Source: Melastoma dodecandrum (taxonomy: Eukaryota > Streptophyta > Magnoliopsida > Myrtales > Melastomataceae). From it: a stretch of 64,000 nt of DNA. The stretch is taken from NCBI GenBank assembly GCA_029817715.1, contig JARUPY010000471.1, positions 434,001 through 498,000 of the forward strand, in the 5' to 3' direction. Both the position numbers and the translations under genes were made by a program. The notes below the pieces were generated by a model. That model saw only the letters and a list, made by a program, of their open reading frames with translations, was not told the origin of the DNA and did no database searches. This document shows, piece after piece, positions 23,338 to 34,735 of the stretch (its first letter is position 1; each line of letters opens with the position of its first letter).

Positions 23338-24178
23338 GCCAAATTATCAAATCTATCCTAAATTTTGACCATTTCTTCCGATTTATCGGAACTTTTAATA
23401 ATATCAATAGCTAGCGTAACGTTTATCTGTTATCTCAAATATGACCTCCGTCTACCTGACCCTTGGATAGAAACAGGCGTGGCTCCGACGTGTCCCTGGA
23501 CGCCGTCAATCCACCGTTTTCTTCCGACATTTGCTGACATGGCGATGAGTTATAGCGTCGTGGAGCCACGACGAAAATCTGAATCCCTAAATTCCGATTT
23601 TCCTTCCCCAAAATTCTGTTCCAAATCAAAACCCCCAACCTTTACCCTAATTAGATTGTGGAGCCCCACCTTCCCATTCGGAAATCCTTACAATTCATAA
23701 CTCCCTCCCGTTCGCAACTCCCTCGCAAATCCCTCGTTGCGCCCAGCTCCAGGCTACCCTCCCCGAGAGGCCTCCCTCCCCGATAAGTGAACAGCATCTC
23801 AACGGTCTCCTCGGTCATGCAGATCCCCGATCTCCCCGATTTCTTCCATAGCTTGATTTATTTGGACTTAGTTATGTTAGTTTGCAATTAGTATTCATGG
23901 TGCTGGTCGTTGTTGTTGTTAGTCAATAATTTTCGTGTTGTCGGCTATTGTTGTTAGTCTACGATTTTCATACTCCTGGTTGTTGTTGGTAGTTTGTAAT
24001 TGGTTGTTGTTGTTTGTCTGCAATTAGTACTTAGAGTAGTCTGTAATTTGTGGTCATCGTCGTTGTTGTTAGGCTAGTAATTGACATATAATGTTGCTGT
24101 TGATTGTCTACAATTGTTGTTGTTACTGTATTGCTAATTTGGCATATAATAGGCTAATATATATTGTTACTAGCAGGA

Positions 24179-24574
24179 ATGTCTAGCAGGCGTGACAATA
24201 GGACAAGCAGCGTCATGAATAGTTCGAGCTGCATTGAGAAGAACAAGAATGTCAAGTGCTTCTGTGGTCCGGAATGCGTTATCAGGACTGCTCATACTGA
24301 AATGAACAACGGGAGAAGGTTCTTTGGCTGTTGTAGATACAAGTTCCATAGAGGGTGTGGATTTTTTATGTGGGTAGATACTCCTAGGTTGATGAAGCAA
24401 TTTGAGGAAGAAGAATCCCTTGCTGAAAATTCAACCCTAGAAGCACGTTTAAGGATAGTGGAGATACAATTGGCTAAAGTTGAAGAGAATGTGAAAAATA
24501 TGAAGTTATTATGTATTATTGAAGTTATTATATGTGTTGGGATAATTATAGGTTTATGTGTCTTAGCGAAGTAG
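24179..24574 (+). CDS. GRF-type zinc finger protein with C-terminal membrane helix (transposon-associated)
   Basis: An open frame of 131 residues from the ATG at 24179. Residues 27-68 form a GRF zinc finger: KCFCG, then RTAHTEMNNGRRFFGCCRY, then CGFFMWVD, with the Cys spacing and the GRRF and FxWxD signatures of the family. A Glu/Lys-rich coiled coil follows (about 75-110), then a hydrophobic helix (IIEVIICVGIIIGLCVLA) at the very C-terminus. Such small GRF-coiled-coil-TM proteins are frequent inside plant Mutator-like elements, and the setting here is a MULE remnant. Their role is not established to my knowledge. The frame is undamaged. Upstream splicing is possible, because TTACTAGCAG just before the ATG looks like an acceptor. 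Confidence 0.6.
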   Translation: MSSRRDNRTSSVMNSSSCIEKNKNVKCFCGPECVIRTAHTEMNNGRRFFGCCRYKFHRGCGFFMWVDTPRLMKQFEEEESLAENSTLEARLRIVEIQLAKVEENVKNMKLLCIIEVIICVGIIIGLCVLAK

Positions 24575-24718
24575 TTGGAACAATATGGAGTTGTTTAGTG
24601 TTCGTTTCATCCAATCAATGTACAAGAACTTGGACCATGCTTGATCCATGATGGCTATAAAAAGTGGACTGTTTTTTAACATGCTGGTTGAATATTACAA
24701 CCAAAAGTGGACATTTTG

Positions 24719-25264
24719 TTTGAAACTGGTCAATGTACACAATTAGTCAATACTTATTTGAAACTGGTTATAACTTGTTTGAAACATGTCCATGCTTGTT
24801 TGAAAATCACAACAACATAAGTTTGACAGTTTGTAAGACTACAACAAAAGGTAAAATTATTAATAATACCATGAACTTTGCCCTGCATATCCCATTTACC
24901 CATAACTTTGCTTGTTTGAAACTGGTTAATGTACACAATTGGTCAATGCTTGTTTGAAACTGGTTAATGTACACAATTGGTCAATGCTTATTTGAAACTG
25001 GTTAAAATTGGTTATAACTTGTTTGAAACATGTCCATGCTTGTTTGTAGATCACAACAACCCAACTTTGACAGTTTTGTAAGACTGCAACAAAAGGTAAA
25101 ATTATCAATAATACCCTAAACTCTGCCTTGCATATCCGATTTACCCATAGCTTTGCTTGTTTGAAACTGGTCAATATACACAATTGGTCAATGCTTGTTT
25201 GAAACCGGCTAAAACTGATTTGAAGCATGTCCATGCTTGTTTAAAGATTAAAACAACCCAAGTT
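24719..25264. repeat. Tandem repeat, about 2.5 copies of a 200-245-bp unit
   Basis: Copies start at 24719, 24915 and 25160, each beginning TTTGAAACTGGT(C/T)AAT and running through CATGTCCATGCTTGTTT and TTTGACAGTTT. The middle copy has an extra 38-base sub-repeat, beginning again at 24953. The third copy is cut short at about 25264. The unit has no clear coding content. The block lies inside the MULE remnant. Confidence 0.75.
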
Positions 25265-25364
25265 TCTGATCGAACGTTTAATCCGTCGGGGAATACGAGA
25301 GAGTAGTGACCAGAATCTCATAGGAGGACAGCAACCCACGAAGAGCATACAATATCATTTCTGA

Positions 25365-26031
25365 CTAGGGAACTGGTTTTCCTATTGTGGCGAGTTGATC
25401 GCCTGTACTCTTGAGTTCACGTCGATAGCTGGCCATGGCCTGATTGGTGAGACGCAATGAGAGGAGGCGTTCACGTAGTTCCAGTTCACGTGCCAATGTA
25501 TTTTGCAGAAAACGACGACGGACGGCTAACCAAATGCCGTATGCTGGCAGTATGTTGTAGAATTCGAGCATCAGTTCCGACGACATTGTAACGAGAATAT
25601 TTCTCCAAATGGAGTGGTTGATGTGCGTCCACGTCGGGAGTTCGGGTTTGGAAGGCGGAGTCCGTTGACAAGGATAATCTCCATAGCAGGTTGCCGAATG
25701 GAACCATCAACATATGGCATATGTGACATGGAGCTCAAAAAGGATGTATCAGTGAAAGCCATATCGGATAATTTTCAGCATCGAGTTTCATAGTGACGAT
25801 GCTAGTGACGTGTGACGTCGGCTCAAATGGGAAGGTGGTGGCGGTGGGCAAATCGATTTGTCCTGGAGACACATGATAAATGTGATTTTGGTTAGGGCTG
25901 AAACCTGGAGGGGGAAGAGTAACATTGGACGGGGAGGAGGGCAGCGAAGTATTTGCGGTTGTATCGACGGTTTGTAGGGGATCGACGGTGTTTGCTTTGA
26001 TGTCATGAAACAATTTGACAATGGAAAACAA
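25365..26031 (-). pseudogene. Decayed Ty1/Copia gag fragment
   Basis: Three minus-strand frames line up in order with a Copia gag (UBN2-like) protein. The first ends VTMKLDAENYPIWLSLIHPF, the start of the gag core. The second has YVDGSIRQPA. The third carries ARELELRERLLSLRL and ends LKSTGDQLATIGKPVP. The frame changes between them show it is broken. No protease, integrase or reverse transcriptase was seen nearby. Confidence 0.6.
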
Positions 26032-26278
26032 TAATTATTTTTGAAGAAAAGAAAACCATATATAGAGTGAAGAATCCATGGCGGTATCATATAATGCCCT
26101 TGAACACAATTAAATGTATGGTAGATATGAAGTGAAAGACAATAAAAGACATTTAATGACTGTAGTAAGTGTTTGTTTTCAGGCCCGCCCATCAAAACCA
26201 ACTGATTTAAATGGGCCTCAAAAGGCCCACTAAGATCGACCAAACGTACCTTGTGCTGTGTTGGGTGGGTCAATCATA

Positions 26279-27581
26279 TCACGTTGAGATCAAATAGTAC
26301 TGAAGGATTTCGTTCAAGGCATCAATCGGACCGGGCAAGCACCAGTGGACGCAATCTGCAATGCCCGCGTTCCCCTGCGACGTGTTCCGGTAAAAATTTG
26401 GGTGTCCATCTGGCCTGAGCAGCATCATCTTTGTCGTGTCCATAAACCTTAGCTTCAATCGCCTCTCGATTGCGACCTTCTCCGCCACCTTGAATTCTTC
26501 GACTGGGATCTGGTATGCATCCGTCTCGTCTCTGTCGAATATGGAAGCTGTCTCGTTGAGGCTCGTGAAAGGCTTGGTCCTTGTGCACGTCCCTCCCGTG
26601 TTCCATCGCCCATTCTCGAAATGTTGGGGGGAATACGTCCTGAAGACCGTAACTCCCTTGTATTCCTTCTGTAGCAGGGTCGCGAAGGTCGTCCTGAAGA
26701 CTTTCTGGAACCCATATGTCCTCCCAAGTTTAGACATGTTGTGATTCTCACAGGAATCCCAGTTGCATCCCACGACGCTGCCATTCTCGTAGAAGAGGAG
26801 CGGCCGGAACAGCCAGATGCCTGCAGAGAGGATGATGAAGTCAAACCTGTCGATCTCAGATGTCCAGGACTCATTGGGCTCGTCCATCCAGAGGCTCACA
26901 ATGCTGTTCTGACTGTTTGGATCAGATTCAACAGACTTCACAAGGAAGGGCGCCCATAATGTTGTTAGGGTGAAGTTGTAACTCGGGAAGTACCACCGGG
27001 GAAAGTAAGGATCGTCCCGGTACTCCTTTGTTAAGTCTTTCGGAGATTCTACCTGAAATTCACAGCCTCTTACTATCTTAACATCATTTCGGGTGGACAC
27101 CAGAGAGATCGCACAATCTTACGCTGGACAGGAGACACTGTAACGAGTTCATCTGATTCCTTCCCAGGGAATCTCCAACGAATGCCATTGACTTGCCCCG
27201 GGCGAGCTCTAGGAACCCACGAGCATCAAACAGGGGGAGGTCGCAGCCATCCGGTTTCCACCTCCACCGTAGGAACTCGGAATCAGGCCGCCCAAACTTG
27301 AAACAGTTGACCTGATCAATGATAAGTGAACAACTCGAGCTGTCATAGTAAGTCCTGCCATCATACGGGATCCATTTCCCCTCGAACAAATTGCACCGGC
27401 TCATTGAGCCGTGATGAATTCCGGGAACCAATCCGCTCAGCTTCCACAAACCTCCTCGCCACTGGATCGGGATGGTGGTGAGCAGCAGGACCAGAGGGAT
27501 GGCGACTAGGGGAAGGGTCGCAAACTTGAGGGGCTGCTTGCTGCGGGCATTTGGAACATCATGGGGTGGGAGTACTTTCAT
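26279..27581 (-). CDS. TBL19: Trichome birefringence-like protein (wall polysaccharide O-acetyltransferase), copy 1
   Basis: Two exons, 27581-27123 and 27052-26279, give 410 residues. TBL proteins acetylate wall polysaccharides (xylan, mannan, xyloglucan or pectin depending on member) in the Golgi. The N-terminus has a single membrane anchor (residues about 21-37). The TBL domain begins with RCNLFEGKWIPYD and has the GDS motif at 136-138 (AFVGDSLGRNQ) and the DxxH motif at 386-389 (DCVHWCLPGP). Conserved Cys residues and LLRPDGHPN are present. The protein resembles the TBL19-TBL22 clade from memory; the exact member is uncertain. It is the first of three tandem copies on the same strand. Confidence 0.85.
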
Positions 27582-27949
27582 GGCTAAAATCAGGAAGGCT
27601 TTCGAGAATCCAACTAGTAGTTTGTTGTTTGACTTAATAAAATAGCACAGGTGGTGATGATGATGATGAAGTATTAACGAAACCTAACGAACGAAGGCGG
27701 TCGGTGAGCAGTAACACCCCTAAAAAACCAAGAGTCTTCTTCCATTATAATTAGTTGGCAAATTACTTTGTTAAAAAGAAAACATAACTTTTAAAAATTC
27801 TAGATATAGATTTGAGAAATCTTCTATGAAATTAATATCCAAATATGATATCATTTTTATGCAATTAAACGCCGAAATGAAATCAAAGTCATTCCATTCC
27901 GGTCTGGAAACCAAACAAACCGTCAATGTGATTAGATGTAAATAATTAT

Positions 27950-30099
27950 TTAATTATCATAACAAAATGTGACGTTCTTTTTTGAGATTTCACGGAACGA
28001 GAATAAGGACATCAAATGATATTGCAAGAGCTCGTTCCAGGTATCGATTGGTCCGGGAAGGCACATGTGGACGCAGTCCGCTATGCTTCTGTTCCTGCGC
28101 GGTGAACCGGAGTTGAAGTTTGGGTGCATTTCCGGCCTCGTCGGCGTCATCTCCATCGTGTCAAGGAGCCTGAACTTCAGCGCTCTTTTCCTCGCTGCCT
28201 TTTGGGCCGCCGCGAACTCCTCGACTTAGATCCAGTACGTCCCCACCTCGTGCTCCAATGGCGAACGCTCTCTGGCCGCGACAGGCCTTGCCTTCTCCCA
28301 TGTTCCCCTCCTTCCCCATTCTCTGTGCCCCGGAGAAAATGTCCGGAAGAAAGTAATCCCCTGGTAATTCCTCTTCATTAGTAGGGTGTCGAAGGTCGTC
28401 CTGAGGACCTTTTGGATCACTTTGAATCTAAAGACGTCGGTGGTGTCCGGGCGCTCGCAGTATCCCGTGGTGCAACCAAGGATCTGTCCCTTCTCTCGGA
28501 ATTTAAAAATTCAATAAAGAATTTGAATTTTTTATATTTTTAATTATATTAACATTATCAAATTTCAATATTATATATAGAAAAAATAGAAATTTCTTTA
28601 ATTTTTAGTAAATATGTTCGATTATTTATGTTATTTTTTTTAAGGTAGGCAAAAGTTATATATCGCTGTATCTTCGGCTATTTTGCGATTGTCTTGTCCA
28701 GAGGTGTATCCTAAAAACTCGAATTATTAGGTGAAAGCGTAACATACAGTATATTTTAATTTTAAACGGGATTTTGATACTAGACAAACGTCAAATTGAA
28801 GAAAATATTACATACTAAGCTAAAATGGCGTTCGGTTTTTTGCTCGATTGCCACCCATTTTGCGATCGAAGCAAAAAGTTTATTTTTTAGAAGTCGCGAT
28901 CGGTCGACTGATATGAACTTTACTAAAAAGAATAATGATTCTGATAGGAACTTCTTGAACAAAAATTTCTTGTAATTATTACTAGGGAGATTTGTTGTAC
29001 AAGAAGTTCTACCGATCAACCGCAACCATTTTGCGGTCGTCCCCTATAATCATTATAGGAAACTGCATACCTAAAGTATCTATATAATATTTATTATAAT
29101 GATTACGTGGTTTGTTTTGTTTAAGTATGTTCGTACCCGAAATTTCATTCCGATTAATGAAGTTTGCTCCTTTCATAAAAGTTTGTATCAATCGACCGAA
29201 AAATGTATCACGATACAGCGAAGTCTAGAAAAGGTGAAAAAAAAAACAAAAAAACTTTTTACTACTTTGTTCGTCCAAAAAATGGATCGAAGTTTAAAAA
29301 GACCGAATATAAAATCTGCGCACGGTATCATTTTAGCAGTGCCCTACGCACTCTCGGGTTTTCCTTCTGCTCACCACACATAAATATATGCTCTCTTTCT
29401 TTTTTTTAAGAGCAGTTTACTTATCAATATCATGGGATCCGAGTGAAACACGATGGTAGTATTTTAATGACATATAAATAATATACACCACCTTGTACCG
29501 TGTTTTTGTTTGTACATTCTGTTGGACAACAACTATATATAAATATTTAACACGAGGAAACCGATAATAATAAATATAATAATGCGACATTCTTGCCACA
29601 AATTTTTATCCTCTTCGTTTAGATCGTGTATTGACGACTTCATTGAGTTGGGTGCTCGTGGGGAAAGTGCACTACAAATATATGCATTAAATTGACTTCA
29701 CTTTTTTTTTTAAAATATTGAGTATTTATCATTTAAGTTTTTGTTAAATGATAAATAATCAAAATGTTATTAAGACAAAGAGATTGACCTCCCTCGAATG
29801 AGCACCCAATCGAGTCTCCAACGAACGCGATCGACTTCCCTCGGTTGAGCTCCAGAAGTCTCCAAACGTCGACCTTTGACAGTTCACGCCCATCTGACTT
29901 CCACCTCCACTTGAGGAATTCTGAGTCAGGCCAGCCACTGACCCTGGGAAATATTGCACTGGCCATTTGCATCATTCTGGATGGGATCGACCCGGGGATT
30001 CACGTCCAGTGTCGTCGGAACTCGGAAGGAGACGGTCATGAACCAGAGCAGAGGGATGGCCATTAGAGCGATTTGGAGGAGAGAAACTGCTATTTTCAT
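27950..30099 (-). pseudogene. Dead trichome birefringence-like gene, copy 2, split by an insertion
   Basis: The exon 1 remnant (30099-29776) starts with a good ATG and membrane anchor, but the segment before PDSEFLKWRW is deleted and the ATG frame stops at 29926-29928 after 57 codons. GDS survives (AFVGDSIG), but the following Arg is Cys and DGC is DGR. Exon 2 sequence resumes only at about 28500 and is 5' truncated. It carries an in-frame stop at YWI*VEEF near 28228, lost residues around FSPGHREWG and a missing Cys (GTW for GTC). DCVHMCLPGP near the end is retained. About 1.27 kb of unrelated AT-rich DNA separates the halves. It cannot make a full protein. Confidence 0.85.
28501..29775. other. 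AT-rich insertion splitting the TBL pseudogene
   Basis: This stretch has no TBL similarity and no coding frame I recognise. It lies where the 5' half of exon 2 and the intron should be. Near its end (29726-29760) is a perfect short hairpin: ATTTATCATTTAA, seven bases, then TTAAATGATAAAT. No clear terminal repeats or target duplication were found, so its origin is unknown. Confidence 0.4.
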
Positions 30100-30514
30100 C
30101 GTGCGTATTCATTTTGAGAATTGTGAAATCGACGAAAACATTACGGCAACTGTTGTTGAATTTGAGAGATTCCCGATAGTAATATCTAATACATATTTTT
30201 TAAAAAATAATATTAAATTGCATTGGGGATGTAATATTGTTCCACAGATATGTCTTTAGGAGTGTTTTTCTTGGCGCATTGATCCTATGTACAATATATA
30301 CCATCGATTATTGGGCGTGATCAGTCGAACCGTGTATAAGCTAGCTCGGAAACCACCGTTTGTATATGTCTGCGTCGGCATTGACCTGTGTACGATGCTG
30401 AGATGGGCGGCAGTGTTTAAAGGAACCGCTTTTAACATTTTGTTCTTGCAAGGCTCGTGCAGAAAGATCAGAGAAAATAGACGGAAACAAGAGAAAGTGG
30501 ATGCAGAGTTTCTG

Positions 30515-31794
30515 CTAGACAGAGCCTTTGCCTTCTGCCTCAACCAAGAGATGATGTAACATCTCGTTCCACGTATCAATCGGGCCGGGCAGGCACCAGT
30601 GCACACAGTCGGTCTTGTTCCATTTCCCTTGCGAGTAACGGTTGTAGACGTTTGGATGTCCGTCTGGCCTCAGCAGCATCATTTCAGTCGTATCCAGAAG
30701 CCTGAACTTTAGTCCAGTTTTACTCGCAGCCCGTTCGGCCTCCCTGAATTCACGGGTTTGGGCTAAGTACAGCTCTTCTTCATGCGCCTTCAACAATGCT
30801 TCTCCGGCTGCAATGGGCCTGGTCCTCGCGCATGTTCCGCCGCTATCCCACCCTCCGTTCTCAAAATGCTGCGGAGAAAATGTCCTAAGGAAAGTGACCC
30901 CCCTGTAATTCCTATTCCTCAGGAGTGTCTGGAAGGTCGTCCTGAAGACTTTCTGCATCCCATGGGATCTAACGAGGGGGGTGACGTTTGGGTGGTTGCA
31001 TGTTTTTGAGCTACAACCTAGGATCCGTCCATTACTATGGAATATGAGCTTGTTGCTGAACAGCCAGTGAGCAGCTGCAATGACGACAACGTCAAAGTTC
31101 CCGATCTGAGATGCCCACTTGGGATCTGGCTCGTCCAGGTACAGGTTTACTGTCGAGGCTCCTGAAAGTACAGCATCATCGGTTGTGGCTTTCACAAGGA
31201 AAGGCGTGAAGAAGGCCGCGACAGTGAAGTTGTATCTTGGGAAGTGCCACCTCGGAAAGCTCGGGTCGGGTTTTTCCTTATCGGATACGTCCTCCGGTTT
31301 GTCCACCTGATCAAATCGACAGAAACCATTAAAAGGGTTGAAAAACCCGCCATATATAATTCACCATGTAACGACGTTACCTCCGCCAGGATGCACTGCA
31401 GTGAGTGCATTTGGTTCCTCCCTATAGAGTCCCCGACGAAAGCCATCGACTTCCCCCGTACAAACTCTAGGAATGCCTGAGCGTCGATCTTTGGCAGATC
31501 GCACCCGTCCGGAATCCACCTCCAGTTGAGAAAATCGAAGTCGGGTCGCCCAAATTTGAAGCAGTTGAGCTGGTCGGTGATGGCGGTGCAGGACGAGTTG
31601 GTATAATAGGTTGCTCCATTGTGCCGCGTCCAGCGTCCCCGGAATATATCGCAACGCCCGGGTTTCGCGTCCAATATCCTTGGAGTACCTTGTCGTTTGA
31701 CCAAGGAGGCCGCGAGCAAGAGGAGAGGGATCCCCATGACAATAATCTCCAGGAATCTTCTTAAGGTCGTAGCGGTAGTGGATCTTGTCTTCAT
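30515..31794 (-). CDS. Trichome birefringence-like protein, copy 3
   Basis: Two exons, 31794-31381 and 31306-30515, encode 401 residues. The layout is the same as copy 1: membrane anchor (about 14-31), RCDIFRGRWTRHNGATYYTN, GDS motif at 121-123 (AFVGDSIGRNQ), LLRPDGHPN, and DxxH at 371-374 (DCVHWCLPGP). The intron sits at the same place and phase as in copy 1, which supports tandem duplication. The C-terminus ends EAEGKGSV. Copies 1 and 3 differ at many positions, so the duplication is not recent. The likely role is Golgi O-acetylation of a wall polysaccharide, substrate unknown. Confidence 0.87.
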
Positions 31795-33408
31795 GGTTAT
31801 TTTGAGGATTGCAGAGATTCAAGTAACTATTATATATATAACGAAAATGCGTATCGTTATTAACTTGTAGTTTGAAACAACAACTTGTAAATAAAAATGA
31901 ATAGTAAAAAATACAATTTGTTAGTCAGGTGAATGAATCACGTTGTCCAATATTCAATCAATGGATTGGATTGGAGCTCAGTGGAACTCCCAAATTCCAA
32001 GAAGGTTGACTAACTTCCAAGGTTAGGTGTCATCAAATTAAATTTCTTACAAGGATGATCGTGCAAGAGATCACCTCCTCACGTGCTCGGGTCAGTGATG
32101 AAATTCTTTTGAAAGTTAATTCACTAACAAAAGCCCCCATATTATCAATTTTTAATGGAATAATATATATATATATATAAATGGAAGCTAATTCGTCGCA
32201 TTCAAAATGTCAAGGGTTATTAGTATAGTATCTTATTCGTGTTCGTGAGTAAAATAGGTGAATCAGGTTTTTAAATATTAACTTCTCAACTTGCGGACGC
32301 TGTCCATCACAGTATCTCTTTATTTAAAGTTCGTGAATATCATAATACTGTATTTTTTTAAAAAAAAAAAAAGATTTATTCGTAAAGTAATTGTTGAAGT
32401 TTGTGCGCATTAACGACCCGTTTAGTTTTCGGAAAAAAAAAAATCAATGGAATATAATGAAAACTATAATGAAATGGAATAGTTGATTCCGCTACTTTGT
32501 TTGGTTAAATAACATGGAACGAGATAAAATAGAACGAATAAAAGATATGAAATTACTAAATTATTTTTATATTTAACAAGGCAGGTAAAAGGGTCAGTCA
32601 GCCATATCAAAATAATCGATCAAACCATTTTTCCATTCCGAAAGAACACCCCGTTTTCGCACATTGCAATAAAAAACGAGCATGTTAGAGTTCAATAAAA
32701 GCCAAGAATTATGAAAAGCATGGTTACATCAGGGAACACCCTCAACTCATCTTTTTCACATATTCACAAACAAAAACGAATAACGAATCTATTTACAACC
32801 TCGTCCAAACTCGAGTCGTGCAGATGGAAAATCCGTTGCAACTGCCTTTAGAAGGTGCCTGGTCTCGTCATAACATGTTACTTGCAATAATGACATTAAT
32901 GATGCTGGATTATCATGTGAATCAATAACACGAAACAAAAAACAAAAAAAAAAAACTACCTGCAAAGAAAAAACCCCTGATTCTTGTCCTCAAACCCATA
33001 ATATGATAGATCATCACAACTAATACCCCAGAAAAATAGCCAAAAAAGCTTCTTAATCCTATAGATAATACTATGCTTGTATAAGCAACCCTATAAAAAA
33101 TGAAAAGGTATTTGAAGAAGAATAGAAGAAAACATATACTTACAGACAATGGGGAGGTCCGGAGGGGAGAAAATGTCTTTCGGTGATTCATATGTTGTCT
33201 TTAAGAAGAGATTTTCAACTAAGCTCCTCAGTTAATCTTCATTGTCTTCTCACTTATTAATCGCATCCTTACTCCTTGATAGCATCTTTAGAAATTTACG
33301 ACATTTACGATAACAACTCCAAATTTCTCCGTTGCCTTTTCAATCATATACAACATGTTTTTTGAAGCAACGTCTACGGTTACAGTTTTTCTCTTCCTTT
33401 TTTACTGA
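31795..33408. other. AT-rich intergenic stretch
   Basis: No gene was recognised. A (TA)n tract lies at about 32163-32180. The frame at 32922-33191 on the minus strand is hydrophobic and Phe-rich, has no family resemblance, and is probably chance. Confidence 0.5.
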
Positions 33409-33417
33409 TTAAATTTT
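33409..33417. repeat. Left 9-bp target-site duplication of the 5.1-kb MULE
   Basis: TTAAATTTT directly abuts the left terminal repeat. The matching right copy at 38537-38545 is TTAAATGTT, eight of nine identical. Nine bases is the usual target duplication for Mutator-like elements. Confidence 0.75.
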
Positions 33418-33625
33418 GGCAAAATATACATATATGTCCATAACTATAGTCGAACTTTCTTTTCTGTCAACTTTTTTTTTTTCATATACAACAATGTCAC
33501 AACCTATGGTTTCTACCTTTTCTATGGCAAATAGTTGACGACGTGAGGGAGAAGTCCCACGTGGACTTAACGGAGCCTGTAATATCCTATGTGGTGAAGC
33601 CTCGTAATTCAGATGTGGAAAAGAA
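33418..33625 (+). repeat. Left terminal inverted repeat of the 5.1-kb MULE
   Basis: About 205 bases that match the reverse complement of 38330-38536 with scattered substitutions and small indels. The inner part, from CGACGTGAGGGAGAAGT to CGTAATTCAGAT, is nearly identical between the ends. Confidence 0.88.
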
Positions 33626-33853
33626 CAAGGTCTTTCAGACGTGGAATTTTGCAGATGTTGAAGAAGGAAGAAGCCCCCAGATTCGGAACCCTAATTGGGA
33701 CCAGAAGAGGAAAGGCGGGCGAAGGCAGAAGAAGGAAGTGAGGCCAGGAGGAAGGAAGTGAGTCGATTTTGGAGGAAGGAATTGAGGCGACCTGGCGAAG
33801 GTTTGAGGCCGCTTCGGGTGGACGAGTTTGCAACCGGTTAGGAGGTAAAAGGT

Positions 33854-34344
33854 ATGAGTACTTGCTCTGCTGTATCGAGCTCAAGTGTGGGTGGACGAGT
33901 TTGCAACCATGGAAGGCGGGTCACCCTGTATACATCCTGGAGTAAGAGCAACCCTAGTCGGCGATTCTACAAGTGTTCGTGCTAGAAGGTCAGGTGTATT
34001 TCCGTGGGTTATTTTTTTCTGCATGCCAAGACTCTCTTGTTGATTTATCTGATAATTGACAAGTAGATGATTGTGGGTTTTTCGAGTAGATTGACGATGA
34101 CTTCCCAAGTATGCAGAAGGATATCATGAATCAACTTATAGAGTCGAAGAAAACACTGGAGAAGGATATCGAATTCCTGAAGGGGAAATGTCAAACGAGA
34201 GAAGATCTTATTAAAAAGTTGGAAGGGAAGGTTGTTAAGTACAAAAAGCTGATAGAGAAGTCGGAGAAAATGAATACCCAAATTTTTGCTTTGCGACTGG
34301 TTGTATTTTGGTTAGCTGTGTTCGTAATTTTTTTTTTTCATTAG
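33854..34344 (+). pseudogene. Broken GRF-type zinc finger gene of the MULE
   Basis: The first part (33854-33985) reads to RVCNHGRRVTLYTSWSKSNP and RRFYKCSC, the first half of a GRF finger, then meets a stop. The second half resumes at about 34066 as DDCGFFE, but the conserved Trp that should follow is a TAG stop at 34087-34089, with IDDDFPSMQ after it. A Lys/Glu-rich coiled coil and a C-terminal hydrophobic helix (LRLVVFWLAVFVIFFFH) follow to 34344. The domain order matches the intact ORF at 24179-24574. No intron joins the two halves in a consistent phase, a further sign of decay. Confidence 0.7.
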
Positions 34345-34547
34345 GTAGTGTGGCTGGATGGTACTTGGCTGTTGTAAGTTGTATTTGCGATTGAATGTAG
34401 CCTCTAGTAGTTGGCTGTTGTATTTCCCAGCAATTAACATTTAGCAGAGCAATTAACATTCAGCTGAGCAAATGTAATTTGGCTGTCATTTGGCTGACCA
34501 ATTTTCCCAGATTTGTTCAATTTCCCACATTCTGTAAAGGCCAAAGT

Positions 34548-34735
34548 TGCCCAAATGCCCAGATTCCCAAATGCCAAAGTTGGTCCAAATATCCAGATTC
34601 CCAAATGCCAAAGTTGCCCAAATGCCCAGATTCCCAAATGCCAAAGTTGCCCAAATGCCCAGATTCCCAATTGCCAAAATTGCCCAAATGCCCAGATTCC
34701 CAATTGCCAAAATTGCCCAAATGCCCACATTCTGA
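34548..34735. repeat. 33-bp minisatellite inside the MULE
   Basis: About five to six copies of a 33-base unit based on CCAGATTCCCAAATGCCAAA then GTTGCCCAAATGC. Because 33 is a multiple of three and the unit lacks stops in several frames, it opens long frames on both strands. These are repeat artefacts rather than genes. Confidence 0.85.

Larger units (their letters stand above)
23338..25264. mobile_element. Truncated Mutator-like element (left end, GRF ORF, tandem repeats)
   Basis: The left edge, beginning GGCCAAATTATCAAATCTAT, closely resembles the terminal repeat of the 39.1-40.2 kb MULE in its first 50 bases and again has the CCGACGTGTCC block further in. Inside lie a TGTTGTTGTT-rich degenerate tract (23900-24130), an intact GRF zinc-finger ORF and a tandem-repeat block. 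No matching right end was found; the sequence breaks into Copia debris after about 25264, so the element seems truncated. No transposase is present. Confidence 0.45.
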
